From Treponema sp. (GTDB lineage: Bacteria; Spirochaetota; Spirochaetia; Treponematales; Treponemataceae): 64,000 bases of DNA. Shown piece by piece: positions 49,062-58,078 of this stretch; position 1 is the first letter of the stretch, and every line of letters begins with the position of its first letter. The stretch spans positions 62,001 to 126,000 of the forward strand of contig JAGCNW010000045.1 in NCBI GenBank assembly GCA_017645785.1, in the 5' to 3' direction. Made by a program: the position numbers and the translations under genes. The notes beneath the pieces are model-generated. The model did no database searches and was not told the DNA's origin. It was given only the letters and a program-made list of their open reading frames with translations.

Positions 49062-51959
49062 TTATTGGGCTCCCCAATATTTTTCACCAGAATAAGGGCA
49101 AACATCTGTGTCTGCTGGTTTATAAGTTGCCAATTCATCTACCGATTTTTCTTCCAAATCAATTTGTATATCTTTTTGATCAAGCTTTTTTGAATCTAAT
49201 AAAGGATCAGCGGATAATTTAAATTTTAAGACTTGTTTCAATTGATGTTCATCAACTGATTTTCCCATATATGGGTAATTAACTTCTATTTTTGTTTTAT
49301 CCTCATCTGATAGATTTTCCTGCAAAGCACGTTCTCTATGAGTTTTACTAAAGAATCTGTCTATTCGCCCAACTCTCTGCTCTAGATCTCCTGGTGTCCA
49401 TGCTAATCCATAGTGATAAATTTTATTACAAAAAAGATGAAGATTTATTCCTTCTTTTAATACATCTGTACAAACAATGATATCAGGATAAAACGGTGTA
49501 TTAAATCGCTTTATTAAACCCTCATTTCCTTTATTACCACCAGTTGCAGGCATTACCCATTGCTGTAAATCTAAAAATTTTAATTCAGTACGAATTTGTG
49601 ATTCATGCTCAATAATTTCTCCACCCAATAATTGTTTGCAGATTAAATCCCCATTTTCAAAGAGTTTCTTAATTCGAATACCATATGAACATTGATTAGT
49701 AAATAATCTTTGCATTACAACAGGACACAAATTATCTACTGATTCTGTAATGTAACAGTACAAAAGTTCTAAAACTGCTTCACTTGATTTTATGTATTTT
49801 TCTACAATCGCTTTTAATATTTCTCGTTTATATAAATCTTGATGTGAAATACGAATATCTATACCAAAATCAAACATTCTATTCCAGATAGAGTCTTGTT
49901 GAAGTATTCTTTTTATTAATGTTTTTGAATAACCACAATCTTGCCCTTCAAACTTTTCTTTTATTTGATAAAAGTTTTTTAAGAAATCTGCAACATAAAT
50001 CGCATCTTTGTTATCTCTATAACGACGTAAAGCCAAATAACAGCATAATGGCAAAATCTCTGTCGAATTATACCTCTTTTTGCCACTATACTCCAAAATA
50101 TATCTATTACGTTCTCCTGACATATATTCATTTACTTCTTTAACAAATTCATCATCGACAACTAAATTAATCTCTTCATTCCCATAGAGAGCCTTAAAAT
50201 AGTTTTCAGAGAACAAATAACTATTTGGTTTATTTCTTAATAAAGATTTCTTAAACTTTGATACGGCAAAAAAACCTCTGCCTTTATGTTGTTTTTTTAA
50301 GGCAAGCCAATTTATTAATTGACTTCTAATCTGTAAGCCTTCTGTATTCTCAATCTCTTCCTCAGTATCTTCAATATCTTCTGAATTAGATTGCCTTTCT
50401 GTTGTATTATTATATCTCGATTCAAATTCTACTTGAATTTCCTTCAAATTGGCTTTTTGTAATCCAAATACCTTTCCCCAATACGAAACAATTGTATCTT
50501 CATACATTGAATTTAGTCTTGTTTCTAATTCATCTACAGTTGCAAGTCTTCTTACAAAAACAACTGCTTTTTCAGGTGCTTTTTCTCCAATATATTCAAC
50601 TGGAAAATTCTCTTTTAATAATCCTTCTACTTCTTTCTCCATAAAACTAAACTTTGGATGTGGTGGATATCTGCCATCACCAAAATTATCATAAAAGGAC
50701 TTACTTATTTGCTGGAGCATTATTTTATCTGGAGCAGCTCCTTTTTCTCCTTCTTCTTGAGAACCACTATTCTCAAATTCTTTTTCAGTTTCTCCTGTCT
50801 CTTCATCTTCATGCAAATATCCAGATGGTTTATAGCTTTCAAATGTTTCTAGAAATCCAATTTTATAAACTGAATTGTTTTTTGTAAGCTGTTGCGCTAA
50901 TTTACTTTGAATTAAAGCTAAGAAAAGCCTTTGCTCTAAACCATATTGATCATCTTTTTCTAATGCTAAAGCAACATTGTTAGGAGTAACTTTACGTACA
51001 TTATATTTACTATCCTGATTATATGTCCTTAATCTTCGAATTAAAAAATTTGATAAATACTCATGTGTAATCTCAAATGAAGCTGGAACATCACATTTGT
51101 TTTCAAAATAGTATAATTGGTTTCTTAAAGATTCAATGTTTCTATGTGCTGGTGTTGCACTTAGCAAAAGAAATTTTGAATCTTCCTTTTTTCTTGACGA
51201 AATACTATTTACTATTTTTCCAACAGGGGTAGATTTGTCATCTTTACACCTTTTTAAGCCTAACCAATAATTCATAAAAGTTGTTGCATTATTTTCATTT
51301 CGCATATTTTGAGCTTCATCTATAACAACTAAATCATAATACATTGTATAATTTCTTAAAAATCTTCCACAAATCTTTCCTGCATCAAATGAAAAGAATT
51401 TTTCTCTGTATGTTGTTTCTTTATTAGCACCAGTTACACGATTTAAGCCTTCATATAGTTTTTTTACAGACACCGATTCTGTATATGAATAATTTGGATT
51501 ATAAAAACGAACAATCGAATCTCCTATAGTTGAAAAAGTTGTTAATCGAGTAAGAAAAATATTTTCTTTGTTTTTTTCCTTAAAACTCTTTAAAAAATCT
51601 ATTCGTTCTGTGTAATTTTTTACTTTTAAGTCAATATTTTCTAATAAATTATTTTTTTGGAAGTTCTTTATTTCGCTTATCCAATTACTTTGTACACTCC
51701 TATTTGGAGCAATAATAAGAATTTTTGCATTTGGTTTTTCTTTCAAAAGCATTGAAATTACACCAATTGCTTGATAAGTTTTTCCCATACCAACTTCATC
51801 AGCTAAGTAAGCATATTGCATTTTATTTAATATCTTACATAAGGCAGTTACACCTTGTGTCTGTAATTCCGGTATAGTATTATCACCTTTAAATGAAGCT
51901 TCTTTTCCAGCAAAGCTAATAACTTGTTTAACAGAATTTAACGATATCTTTTCAAACAT
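49062..51959 (-). CDS. SNF2-type superfamily 2 helicase, candidate defence component
   Basis: 965 residues. Motif I DEVGMGKT (54-61), motif II VVIDEAQN (DEAQ 214-217), motif III LLLSATPAH (265-272), and the C-terminal RecA-like domain with DIIVCTDVLKEGINLHLFC and the arginine motif EQRVGRIDRFF (roughly 870-900). A long insert of about 400 residues separates the lobes. Such helicases translocate on DNA in several phage-defence systems, for example DrmD of DISARM. It overlaps the preceding PLD gene by 8 nt. Codon use and AT-richness differ sharply from genes outside 48.8-55.6 kb, indicating transfer. Confidence 0.85.
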   Translation of the reverse strand: MFEKISLNSVKQVISFAGKEASFKGDNTIPELQTQGVTALCKILNKMQYAYLADEVGMGKTYQAIGVISMLLKEKPNAKILIIAPNRSVQSNWISEIKNFQKNNLLENIDLKVKNYTERIDFLKSFKEKNKENIFLTRLTTFSTIGDSIVRFYNPNYSYTESVSVKKLYEGLNRVTGANKETTYREKFFSFDAGKICGRFLRNYTMYYDLVVIDEAQNMRNENNATTFMNYWLGLKRCKDDKSTPVGKIVNSISSRKKEDSKFLLLSATPAHRNIESLRNQLYYFENKCDVPASFEITHEYLSNFLIRRLRTYNQDSKYNVRKVTPNNVALALEKDDQYGLEQRLFLALIQSKLAQQLTKNNSVYKIGFLETFESYKPSGYLHEDEETGETEKEFENSGSQEEGEKGAAPDKIMLQQISKSFYDNFGDGRYPPHPKFSFMEKEVEGLLKENFPVEYIGEKAPEKAVVFVRRLATVDELETRLNSMYEDTIVSYWGKVFGLQKANLKEIQVEFESRYNNTTERQSNSEDIEDTEEEIENTEGLQIRSQLINWLALKKQHKGRGFFAVSKFKKSLLRNKPNSYLFSENYFKALYGNEEINLVVDDEFVKEVNEYMSGERNRYILEYSGKKRYNSTEILPLCCYLALRRYRDNKDAIYVADFLKNFYQIKEKFEGQDCGYSKTLIKRILQQDSIWNRMFDFGIDIRISHQDLYKREILKAIVEKYIKSSEAVLELLYCYITESVDNLCPVVMQRLFTNQCSYGIRIKKLFENGDLICKQLLGGEIIEHESQIRTELKFLDLQQWVMPATGGNKGNEGLIKRFNTPFYPDIIVCTDVLKEGINLHLFCNKIYHYGLAWTPGDLEQRVGRIDRFFSKTHRERALQENLSDEDKTKIEVNYPYMGKSVDEHQLKQVLKFKLSADPLLDSKKLDQKDIQIDLEEKSVDELATYKPADTDVCPYSGEKYWGAQ

Positions 51960-53910
51960 TCTGTAGCCTCTTATTAAATTCTTCTGTAACCCAATCCAGA
52001 TACTTTTTATGTATTTCTTTTCTAAGAGCCTTCTCTATATCTTTTTCTAGATTCTTCGTCTTCACAGTTATAAGTGCAAGTTTTTCTTTATAAATCTTAT
52101 TACCTTCATTATGTATAAGATTTTTTGGAAATTGCGATAATGCATAATTGATATAATGAATAATAAGCCATTCATACACAATATCTATATTTTCGTTTTC
52201 GGAATGCTCCTTTTCTAAGAATGTTAATATATTTTCAATACTGCCTGGTTTTGTAACCAAATATCCATACAAATTTCTATCAGCTTTATCTTTTGCCAGT
52301 TTCCATTTATCATAACGATTCCAGAATTGTTCTGTTTTTCTTTGTGCAACAGGTCCTTTTTCTCGTAAAAAGTTTCTCGCTTCTTCTATCTTTGTCAAAA
52401 GGTTTTCAAGAGCTTTTGATATGAGGTAATAATTATCAAAGATATCTGCTATTTCTTCTTGTGAAATTCCTAAAACTTTTTCTGTCTCTTCATCTTCATC
52501 ATTTATTAAGCGTAAAGATTGCTTGTTTGATGAATTATTTTCATCATAATTTATAAACCACTCTTTTAGAGATTCATTTAGATTCTCACAACAAATTTCA
52601 GGTCTATATTCTGCTGAATCAATTTCATTAATTAATCCTTTAAAACAGCAAATATTATTATTGTAAACAGAAAATGATTTATGCTTTAAAAGTTTGTTTG
52701 CTAAATTCGTTGTTATTTCTAAATCGACATCGCTAGCTAAGTTACTAACCAAATCTTCAGAAAATCCATCAATTCTTAAAGAATATAATTCATTTTGTTC
52801 TAAGTTTTCTGATTTAATATAAATTCTTGATTCTTTCCACTGTACAGTAAATATTACAAAAATATCGTTGTTATCTGCTCCTGATTCATCCCGATTAACT
52901 ATAGTCTGTTCATCTGGTAAAAATCTATTTTCAGAAATATTTTTTACAGAATAGTTAAAAAGATCACTAGTATTAAAAACTAATGCAGCTTCTGCATTTA
53001 GCCCTTTCATTGCAGCTGTCGTAAAATTATAGGAACCGACAAATAATTTATCCCCGTATTTCATAATTTTTGCATGGATAAACCTAGAAGAATCTTCATT
53101 CAATAATTCTTTAAACGCAATTTTTTCTTGCTTCAGAAGTTCTAGGTAATCATTTTTGTGAATATTGTACGTTTCGCCATCTACAGCTGGTATTAGTGTT
53201 GTCTTTTTCTTTTTAGTGATAAGTTCCAATAATTGTTTTGGCCCATTTTCATCAAAATATGGAGAAATTACAATTAAATCTCCTGAACAATTATTTTCAA
53301 AATAATTAAGCAACTTATAACCTTTATTATTATAGGTCCAAAGGAATTCAACACTATCATTCTTTGTTCTAATGGTCATTAAATATTCAATTAATTGATT
53401 GTGAGTATCTAATCCACTACTTTCTAGTGCTTTAATAAACTTCACTAAACTTTCTGCAAGAGCTATTGATTTTACTTCTGTACATGCAAATGCTTCTTTA
53501 TTTCTTCCGTATCCTGAAACAGTCAAATTACAAGAAGACACAAACAAATATACTGCTTTCTTATTACTTTGCTTTAATTGTCCATATATTACAATTACTT
53601 TTGGATGGAAAACACCTTTACTTATATTTTGTGGATACACAGGAACCGTTAAACAACTAGTTCCAGGTGATATTGCATTCTTATCATAGTAAACGGCTAT
53701 ATGGTTATCTTGTATCCACTTATCAGCATCTTTTAGTTCACCGATCGTTGTTATCTTTCTATCAAAACCCATTAAATAAGCAACAATATATTCTTCAAAG
53801 AAATCTGGTTCATAATTATATGTTGTAAAAAATAAATCATATACTTCTTCATATAAATCATAGACCGCTTTTAAGGAATCCCTAATTTTCAATACCTTTT
53901 CTTTACTCAT
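51952..53910 (-). CDS. Phospholipase D-fold protein with two HKD-type motifs
   Basis: 652 residues. Two HxK...SxN signatures of the PLD superfamily are visible: H102-P-K104 with SSCN at 125-128, and H279-A-K281 with GSYN at 292-295. A helical C-terminal half of unknown fold follows (about 330-652). In bacterial defence loci this arrangement is typically a nuclease, as in DrmC or NgoFVII-type endonucleases; a phospholipase is the alternative. It overlaps the third gene by 4 nt (ATGA) and the helicase by 8 nt, so the three are translated together. The position as partner to an SNF2 helicase suggests nuclease action on DNA. Confidence 0.82.
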   Translation of the reverse strand: MSKEKVLKIRDSLKAVYDLYEEVYDLFFTTYNYEPDFFEEYIVAYLMGFDRKITTIGELKDADKWIQDNHIAVYYDKNAISPGTSCLTVPVYPQNISKGVFHPKVIVIYGQLKQSNKKAVYLFVSSCNLTVSGYGRNKEAFACTEVKSIALAESLVKFIKALESSGLDTHNQLIEYLMTIRTKNDSVEFLWTYNNKGYKLLNYFENNCSGDLIVISPYFDENGPKQLLELITKKKKTTLIPAVDGETYNIHKNDYLELLKQEKIAFKELLNEDSSRFIHAKIMKYGDKLFVGSYNFTTAAMKGLNAEAALVFNTSDLFNYSVKNISENRFLPDEQTIVNRDESGADNNDIFVIFTVQWKESRIYIKSENLEQNELYSLRIDGFSEDLVSNLASDVDLEITTNLANKLLKHKSFSVYNNNICCFKGLINEIDSAEYRPEICCENLNESLKEWFINYDENNSSNKQSLRLINDEDEETEKVLGISQEEIADIFDNYYLISKALENLLTKIEEARNFLREKGPVAQRKTEQFWNRYDKWKLAKDKADRNLYGYLVTKPGSIENILTFLEKEHSENENIDIVYEWLIIHYINYALSQFPKNLIHNEGNKIYKEKLALITVKTKNLEKDIEKALRKEIHKKYLDWVTEEFNKRLQNV

Positions 53911-55106
53911 TTTGAGAACTCCTGTATCTCTGATTTGATTGATTTTAGAGAAGAAAGATAATAATCACGTCCCCATACAGAAATATCAATATCAACATCA
54001 TTTGTATTTACATATGGCTGTAATCTACCCTCTGTATCCATTTCAATCCATACAGAACTCTTTTTTTGTTTACAAACTAGTTCATGATATTTAATAACAT
54101 TTTCAATATAGTTAGCACTATCTGGATTACATTTTTCTCGTAAGAATTTTATACGCTCTCTAAATAAAGGAGTTGTACTCAAGGTATTTATTTGGCAAAA
54201 ATTCTTATAACTTTTCTTATGAACTACTATATTTTCAATTTCGATTTCGTTAACTTTTTTTGATGACATTGCTTTATAAAAAATATGTTCTAAGCACCTC
54301 AAATATGGTTCAAGTCTTAAAATATCTGTTACTTCTTCTTTTGAAGACAAAGAGTTAAATAATTGTTGTGCTATTGATTCTTTGTTTACCTGTTCATAAC
54401 AAAGTTCCATTAGTTCCTTTTTTTCACCTTTATCTTCATATAATTTATTTATCCAAAACTTACGCTCTCCTTGTCTAAACTTTCCTAATATTGCTTCAAA
54501 TAAAGCATCTTTAGCTTCAAAACTATTAAACTGTTTATTATTTGATTCTATAAACTTCTTAAAAGCTTTTTGAATTTCACAAAAAGGTTCTTCACCATAT
54601 AACTTCTTAATATCTGCTATATCAATCTGTAATTCACTTCTACCATCAATGATTCCCATTGTTGAGAGAGGTGTTTTATAACGGCCATAATATCCCAATG
54701 ATATTTCTCTAACAAGAACCGTCTTCGTACTGCTTAACTCCGGATTTGAGTTATTCGCAATAAATTTTGCATTTCCATTATCTGAGCCCAATATTCCTTC
54801 AATTCGACCTTTACTTATTGATGTGTAAATAAACAACTGCTCAAAAAATAGAATCAAATCTGCATAAGAAAACCTGCTTTTCTCAACATAAATTTCTTTA
54901 CAAATAGCAAGACACAATAGTACTTCTCTAAAACCATGAATGCTGGTACTAATTGTTGTTAAATGATTTATAACCCTTCGCCCATAAAAAGACCAAATTG
55001 GCTGTAATCCTAACGGATCTCTTTGCGAAGTTCCTGAAATACTGTCATCCTTTTCTGTAAAAAACACATTATTTAACAATTCTTCGAGTTTCAATTTTCC
55101 ATTCAT
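53907..55106 (-). CDS. Unknown 399-aa protein of the helicase/PLD operon
   Basis: No recognised domain. The N-terminal part has GTSQRDPLGLQPIWSFYGRR and a helical segment; the middle holds many Lys/Glu/Phe residues; the C-terminus carries IDISVWGRDYYLSSLKSIK. No signal peptide or membrane helix. The gene overlaps the PLD gene (ATGA) and is itself overlapped by a small upstream ORF (ATGA), so it is part of a coupled operon. By analogy with other multi-gene defence loci it could be the recognition or regulatory subunit; this is a guess. Confidence 0.7.
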   Translation of the reverse strand: MNGKLKLEELLNNVFFTEKDDSISGTSQRDPLGLQPIWSFYGRRVINHLTTISTSIHGFREVLLCLAICKEIYVEKSRFSYADLILFFEQLFIYTSISKGRIEGILGSDNGNAKFIANNSNPELSSTKTVLVREISLGYYGRYKTPLSTMGIIDGRSELQIDIADIKKLYGEEPFCEIQKAFKKFIESNNKQFNSFEAKDALFEAILGKFRQGERKFWINKLYEDKGEKKELMELCYEQVNKESIAQQLFNSLSSKEEVTDILRLEPYLRCLEHIFYKAMSSKKVNEIEIENIVVHKKSYKNFCQINTLSTTPLFRERIKFLREKCNPDSANYIENVIKYHELVCKQKKSSVWIEMDTEGRLQPYVNTNDVDIDISVWGRDYYLSSLKSIKSEIQEFSK

Positions 55107-55294
55107 TTTGCTCTCATCTTTTCTCTTAACACTAATCTAGTTACATTTTTTGTTTTGCAACAAAGAATCATATGTTCTGTCCTAAGTATTCCTGTCAACC
55201 ATAAAAAATGGCAATCCTTTTTTTTGTCTGAATATTCTAAGAGCATGAAAACAGCACATGAATAAAGTTTTTTTTCATCGTTCTTCATATTCAT
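55103..55294 (-). CDS. Small ORF at the head of the helicase/PLD operon
   Basis: 63 residues, MNMKNDEKKLYSCAVFMLLE at the start, basic and Cys-rich, no known family. Its stop overlaps the next ATG (ATGA), which favours a real, coupled gene. Against it: its own start has no clear Shine-Dalgarno, and a better placed GGGGTG serves a 9-codon ORF in another frame whose stop also overlaps an ATG. It may be a small subunit, a leader, or the decayed 3' part of a longer gene. Confidence 0.4.
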   Translation of the reverse strand: MNMKNDEKKLYSCAVFMLLEYSDKKKDCHFLWLTGILRTEHMILCCKTKNVTRLVLREKMRAK

Positions 55295-55339
55295 CTTTTG
55301 TCATAAACCGAACACCCCATATATAACACTTACATTTCA

Positions 55340-55368
55340 ATTATACCTAATCGAACAATAATATTGAA
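55340..55368 (-). promoter_or_regulatory. Promoter of the helicase/PLD operon
   Basis: On the minus strand TTCAAT (55368-55363), 17 nt, TATAAT (55345-55340). Initiation is expected near 55333, about 40 nt before the small leading ORF. Confidence 0.55.
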
Positions 55369-55581
55369 GAGATAATAAAATAAATAACAAACTCAGAGAA
55401 CTGATAAAACCTAGTATTATTACAAAACAGACCTTGTAGCAATGCCCCAAACACACCCCCAGACATCCATAAATAAAGCATTCAAAAAGATTGCTATGCA
55501 AAGTTCGAGCACAGTCCTCCAATACTGTTGGCCATATTCTTAATCGCATTTGAAGAGCTGTCTGTGACAATCATTTACTGA
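55369..55581. other. Gap at the right edge of the AT-rich island
   Basis: No convincing gene. A 77-codon open frame on the minus strand (55337-55570) has no ribosome site and covers the operon promoter. No flanking direct repeats or recombinase gene were found, so the edge of the transferred segment is not defined precisely. Confidence 0.5.
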
Positions 55582-56232
55582 TTACTTATTCTGAAAATAA
55601 TCCGTCTTGTAATTCTTTGCAAAAAAGATCGAATTAAGTCCAACACCCACAAAGCAAAAATTGACCATAAACAATGTTATCTGGGCGCAAGCGAATGGAA
55701 GATGAAGCAAGAACGATTCCTTAAAGCCCAAACCGCCCTTCACAACTCCAAACAAAGTTCCGGCAAAAACTGAAACCAGGAACATGATAAAGATAATTTC
55801 TATTGCGGCGCGAACCAGCTTCAGCGCTTTTTCAAGTCTCTCGTCCACAACATTAGACTTTTTTATCATTGTAATCACAGATAAAAGAATGAATATGGCA
55901 AAAAGAATGTAACCGGCGTGAGGGAAGTTTATAAAACCGCTTTGCGCAAAATCAGCCACAAACGCAATTGGCTCCTGCCCTTCTTTCATCGTCATAACAA
56001 ATCTTGCTGTCGTTATGTCAAGATAAACTGTATACAAGGAAAAACAAACAATTAAACTTGTCATAACTTTATAAATACGCTTTTTTGCAAGAGAAAAAAC
56101 GCAAACCATTAAGATTGACACTGCAAATGTAGAATCCGCATAAAAGAGAATTGTTAACGCTAAAGGCGGCAGCGGAACAACCAACGCAATTGCAAACAAC
56201 AAAGAAACCACAACAATCAAATTATTTTTCAT
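55582..56232 (-). CDS. Orphan membrane protein resembling the FlhA/FHIPEP N-terminal region
   Basis: 216 residues with about six membrane helices and almost no cytoplasmic domain. VPLPPLALTILFYADSTFAVSILMV resembles the first helices of FlhA; DITTARFV corresponds to its STR motif region; the stretch FVADFAQSGFINFPHAGYI and the following helix with VVDERLEKALKLVRAAI recall the EVAARF segment. The FHIPEP motif itself and the cytoplasmic domain are lacking. ATG 56232 follows AAGGAG at 7 nt; a longer frame to 56307 is rejected. It lies 40 nt after a SIMPL-domain gene in one operon. Function unknown. Confidence 0.5.
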   Translation of the reverse strand: MKNNLIVVVSLLFAIALVVPLPPLALTILFYADSTFAVSILMVCVFSLAKKRIYKVMTSLIVCFSLYTVYLDITTARFVMTMKEGQEPIAFVADFAQSGFINFPHAGYILFAIFILLSVITMIKKSNVVDERLEKALKLVRAAIEIIFIMFLVSVFAGTLFGVVKGGLGFKESFLLHLPFACAQITLFMVNFCFVGVGLNSIFFAKNYKTDYFQNK

Positions 56233-56272
56233 AGTAAAACTCCTTACATATATTATAGGAACTGAAAATAAA

Positions 56273-56938
56273 TTACCCATCAATTGCCCAAACAAAACAT
56301 GCGTCATCGTTTACAGAAATATCGTCAGGCGTAAAGTCTGCGCAAGTCATTTCATCGGAACACTCACATAAATTATAACGAGCCATTTCATAGCGAGCGC
56401 CTGAATAAATAGTAACTTCATCCCAATTGTAATTTATGGTCAAAAGTTGTCCCAATTTAACATCCATAGCGTCGCAAAGAATAGAGGCTTTCGCTTTAGC
56501 GTCTTTGGCGGCAGCGGCAAGAAGATTGTTCTTTACAGCTTCCTTGTCTTTGACCGTAAATTCAACCTTAATTATTGGATTAACCTTTGTTGCCGAAATT
56601 TCAGAAATAACTTTTCCAAGTTTTTTTGAATCAAAGTCAAAAGAAAGCTTCATCTCCGTCGCAAAATTGTAGCCTTTAAAAACTTCAGCATACCCGTCAT
56701 TTTTCCTCACGCTATCATATTTTGGCGCGACCAACAGTTCCCTCATCTTCAAATCTGACATTTCAAAGCCGATAGGCAAAATGCACTTTTGTAATTTCAT
56801 GAGTTTTTTTGTAAAATTTTCATACCCATTCTCATAATCTTTGTCCAACTCCTCAAGCGTCAAATGGACTTCTACATAATCTACAGGAACCTTTAAGTTT
56901 CCAATTCCCTTGACTGTAATCTCACGATTTCTTTCCAT
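56273..56938 (-). CDS. SIMPL-domain (DUF541) protein
   Basis: 221 residues: REITVKGIGNLKVPVDYVEV at the start, AKDAKAKASILCDAMDVKLGQLLTINYN in the second half, both typical of SIMPL/DUF541 proteins such as YggE and BP26. Unlike most members it has no signal peptide, so it would be cytoplasmic. ATG 56938 has AAGGAGGT upstream. First gene of the SIMPL-FHIPEP-like operon; a WYL regulator is divergent from it. Role unknown. Confidence 0.8.
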   Translation of the reverse strand: MERNREITVKGIGNLKVPVDYVEVHLTLEELDKDYENGYENFTKKLMKLQKCILPIGFEMSDLKMRELLVAPKYDSVRKNDGYAEVFKGYNFATEMKLSFDFDSKKLGKVISEISATKVNPIIKVEFTVKDKEAVKNNLLAAAAKDAKAKASILCDAMDVKLGQLLTINYNWDEVTIYSGARYEMARYNLCECSDEMTCADFTPDDISVNDDACFVWAIDG

Positions 56939-57057
56939 ACTCAAACCTCCTTAAAACTACTCTAATTATACAACAGGGGGTGCATCACCTAGCGCGACAG
57001 GGTAGAAAATATTTTCAACCCGCGCTACAATGGTTCAGCATAAAGAAAGGAGAAAAT

Positions 57058-58050
57058 ATGCCGCAAGAAAAACGAAACGCCCCGCACATACTCGCCTACA
57101 TACTGGAAATCGACAAGGACATAAGAAACGGCGAATACCCCAACACAAACACGATGAACCAAAAGTACGGCTGGAACATAAGCCGCAGCACCTTTGGCCG
57201 CTACATCGACATCTTGCGCGACACTTACAACGCTCCTGTTGAATACGACTTTAAGAAGAACGGCTACTATTACACCGACCCGACGTATTTTATGCGGCAA
57301 GTCACTCTAAAAGAAGGCGAGCTTTTGACATTCTCCACGATTCTTCCTTTGTTGGAACAGTACAAAAACACGCCGTTGAAAGAGTCGTTCAGAAGCATAA
57401 TGAAAAAACTTTCGGAGATGCTGCCCGACAGCATAAGCGTCGACTCGGCCTTTATCAACAACGAAGTGCGCTTTATAAGCGAGCCGATCACAAAGCTTGG
57501 CGAAGGCGTTTTTGAAGCGGCGCTCAAAGCCACAAAACTCAAGCGAACCTTGCGCTTTGAATACAAGGCCTCCGGCAAAAAAGATTTTGAGACGCGCGAG
57601 TTTGACCCCTACCACTTGATTTGCCAGGGCGGAAGCTGGAACCTTTTGGGACATTCCCACCATTCCGACGCAATCAGAATCTACGCGATGGCCCGAATCC
57701 AAAACGCGCAAGTGACGCAAAAAACTTTTGTCATGCCAAAAGACTTTGACATCAAAAAACACATCGACCCGGAGATGGGAGTTTGGCGGACAAGCGCAAA
57801 AAAAGTAAAAGTTGAAATTGAATTTCCGCCAATGCTAAAGTCCTACGTCACCGAACGCGAATGGCGCAAAGACCAAGTGATGAAAACCCGCCGCGACGGC
57901 AGCGTCTACCTTTCGTTCAAAACCAACCAAATGAACAAGCTCTGCTCGTGGATTCTTTCATTCGGAGGCGAAGCAAAAGTTCTCACCCCTCCAGAGCTCC
58001 GCGAACAAGTCAAGGCCGCGGCAAAGAAAATATTGCAAGAGAATAAATAG
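57058..58050 (+). CDS. WYL-domain transcriptional regulator
   Basis: 330 residues: an N-terminal helix-turn-helix (about 10-70, with ISRSTFGRYIDILRDTYNAP), the WYL region (about 150-235, with LICQGGSWNLLGHSHHSDAI in place of the W-Y-L core), and the WCX C-terminal part. WYL domains sense nucleotides or DNA ends and often govern stress or defence genes. AAAGGAG 6 nt before ATG 57058 sets the start. It is divergent from the SIMPL-FHIPEP-like operon and about 1.5 kb from the island, so either could be its target. Confidence 0.87.
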   Translation: MPQEKRNAPHILAYILEIDKDIRNGEYPNTNTMNQKYGWNISRSTFGRYIDILRDTYNAPVEYDFKKNGYYYTDPTYFMRQVTLKEGELLTFSTILPLLEQYKNTPLKESFRSIMKKLSEMLPDSISVDSAFINNEVRFISEPITKLGEGVFEAALKATKLKRTLRFEYKASGKKDFETREFDPYHLICQGGSWNLLGHSHHSDAIRIYAMARIQNAQVTQKTFVMPKDFDIKKHIDPEMGVWRTSAKKVKVEIEFPPMLKSYVTEREWRKDQVMKTRRDGSVYLSFKTNQMNKLCSWILSFGGEAKVLTPPELREQVKAAAKKILQENK

Positions 58051-58078
58051 AAAACCTCAGCGTCCCACGGACGCGCCT

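Noticed and set aside
49062..55106. Complete DISARM, BREX or restriction-modification locus
   Set aside because: No methyltransferase, DUF1998 protein, PglX or other marker gene is present; only a helicase plus PLD resemblance remains.
55337..55570. 77-codon minus-strand ORF at the island edge
   Set aside because: No ribosome site, it overlaps the likely operon promoter, and the product looks like translated spacer.
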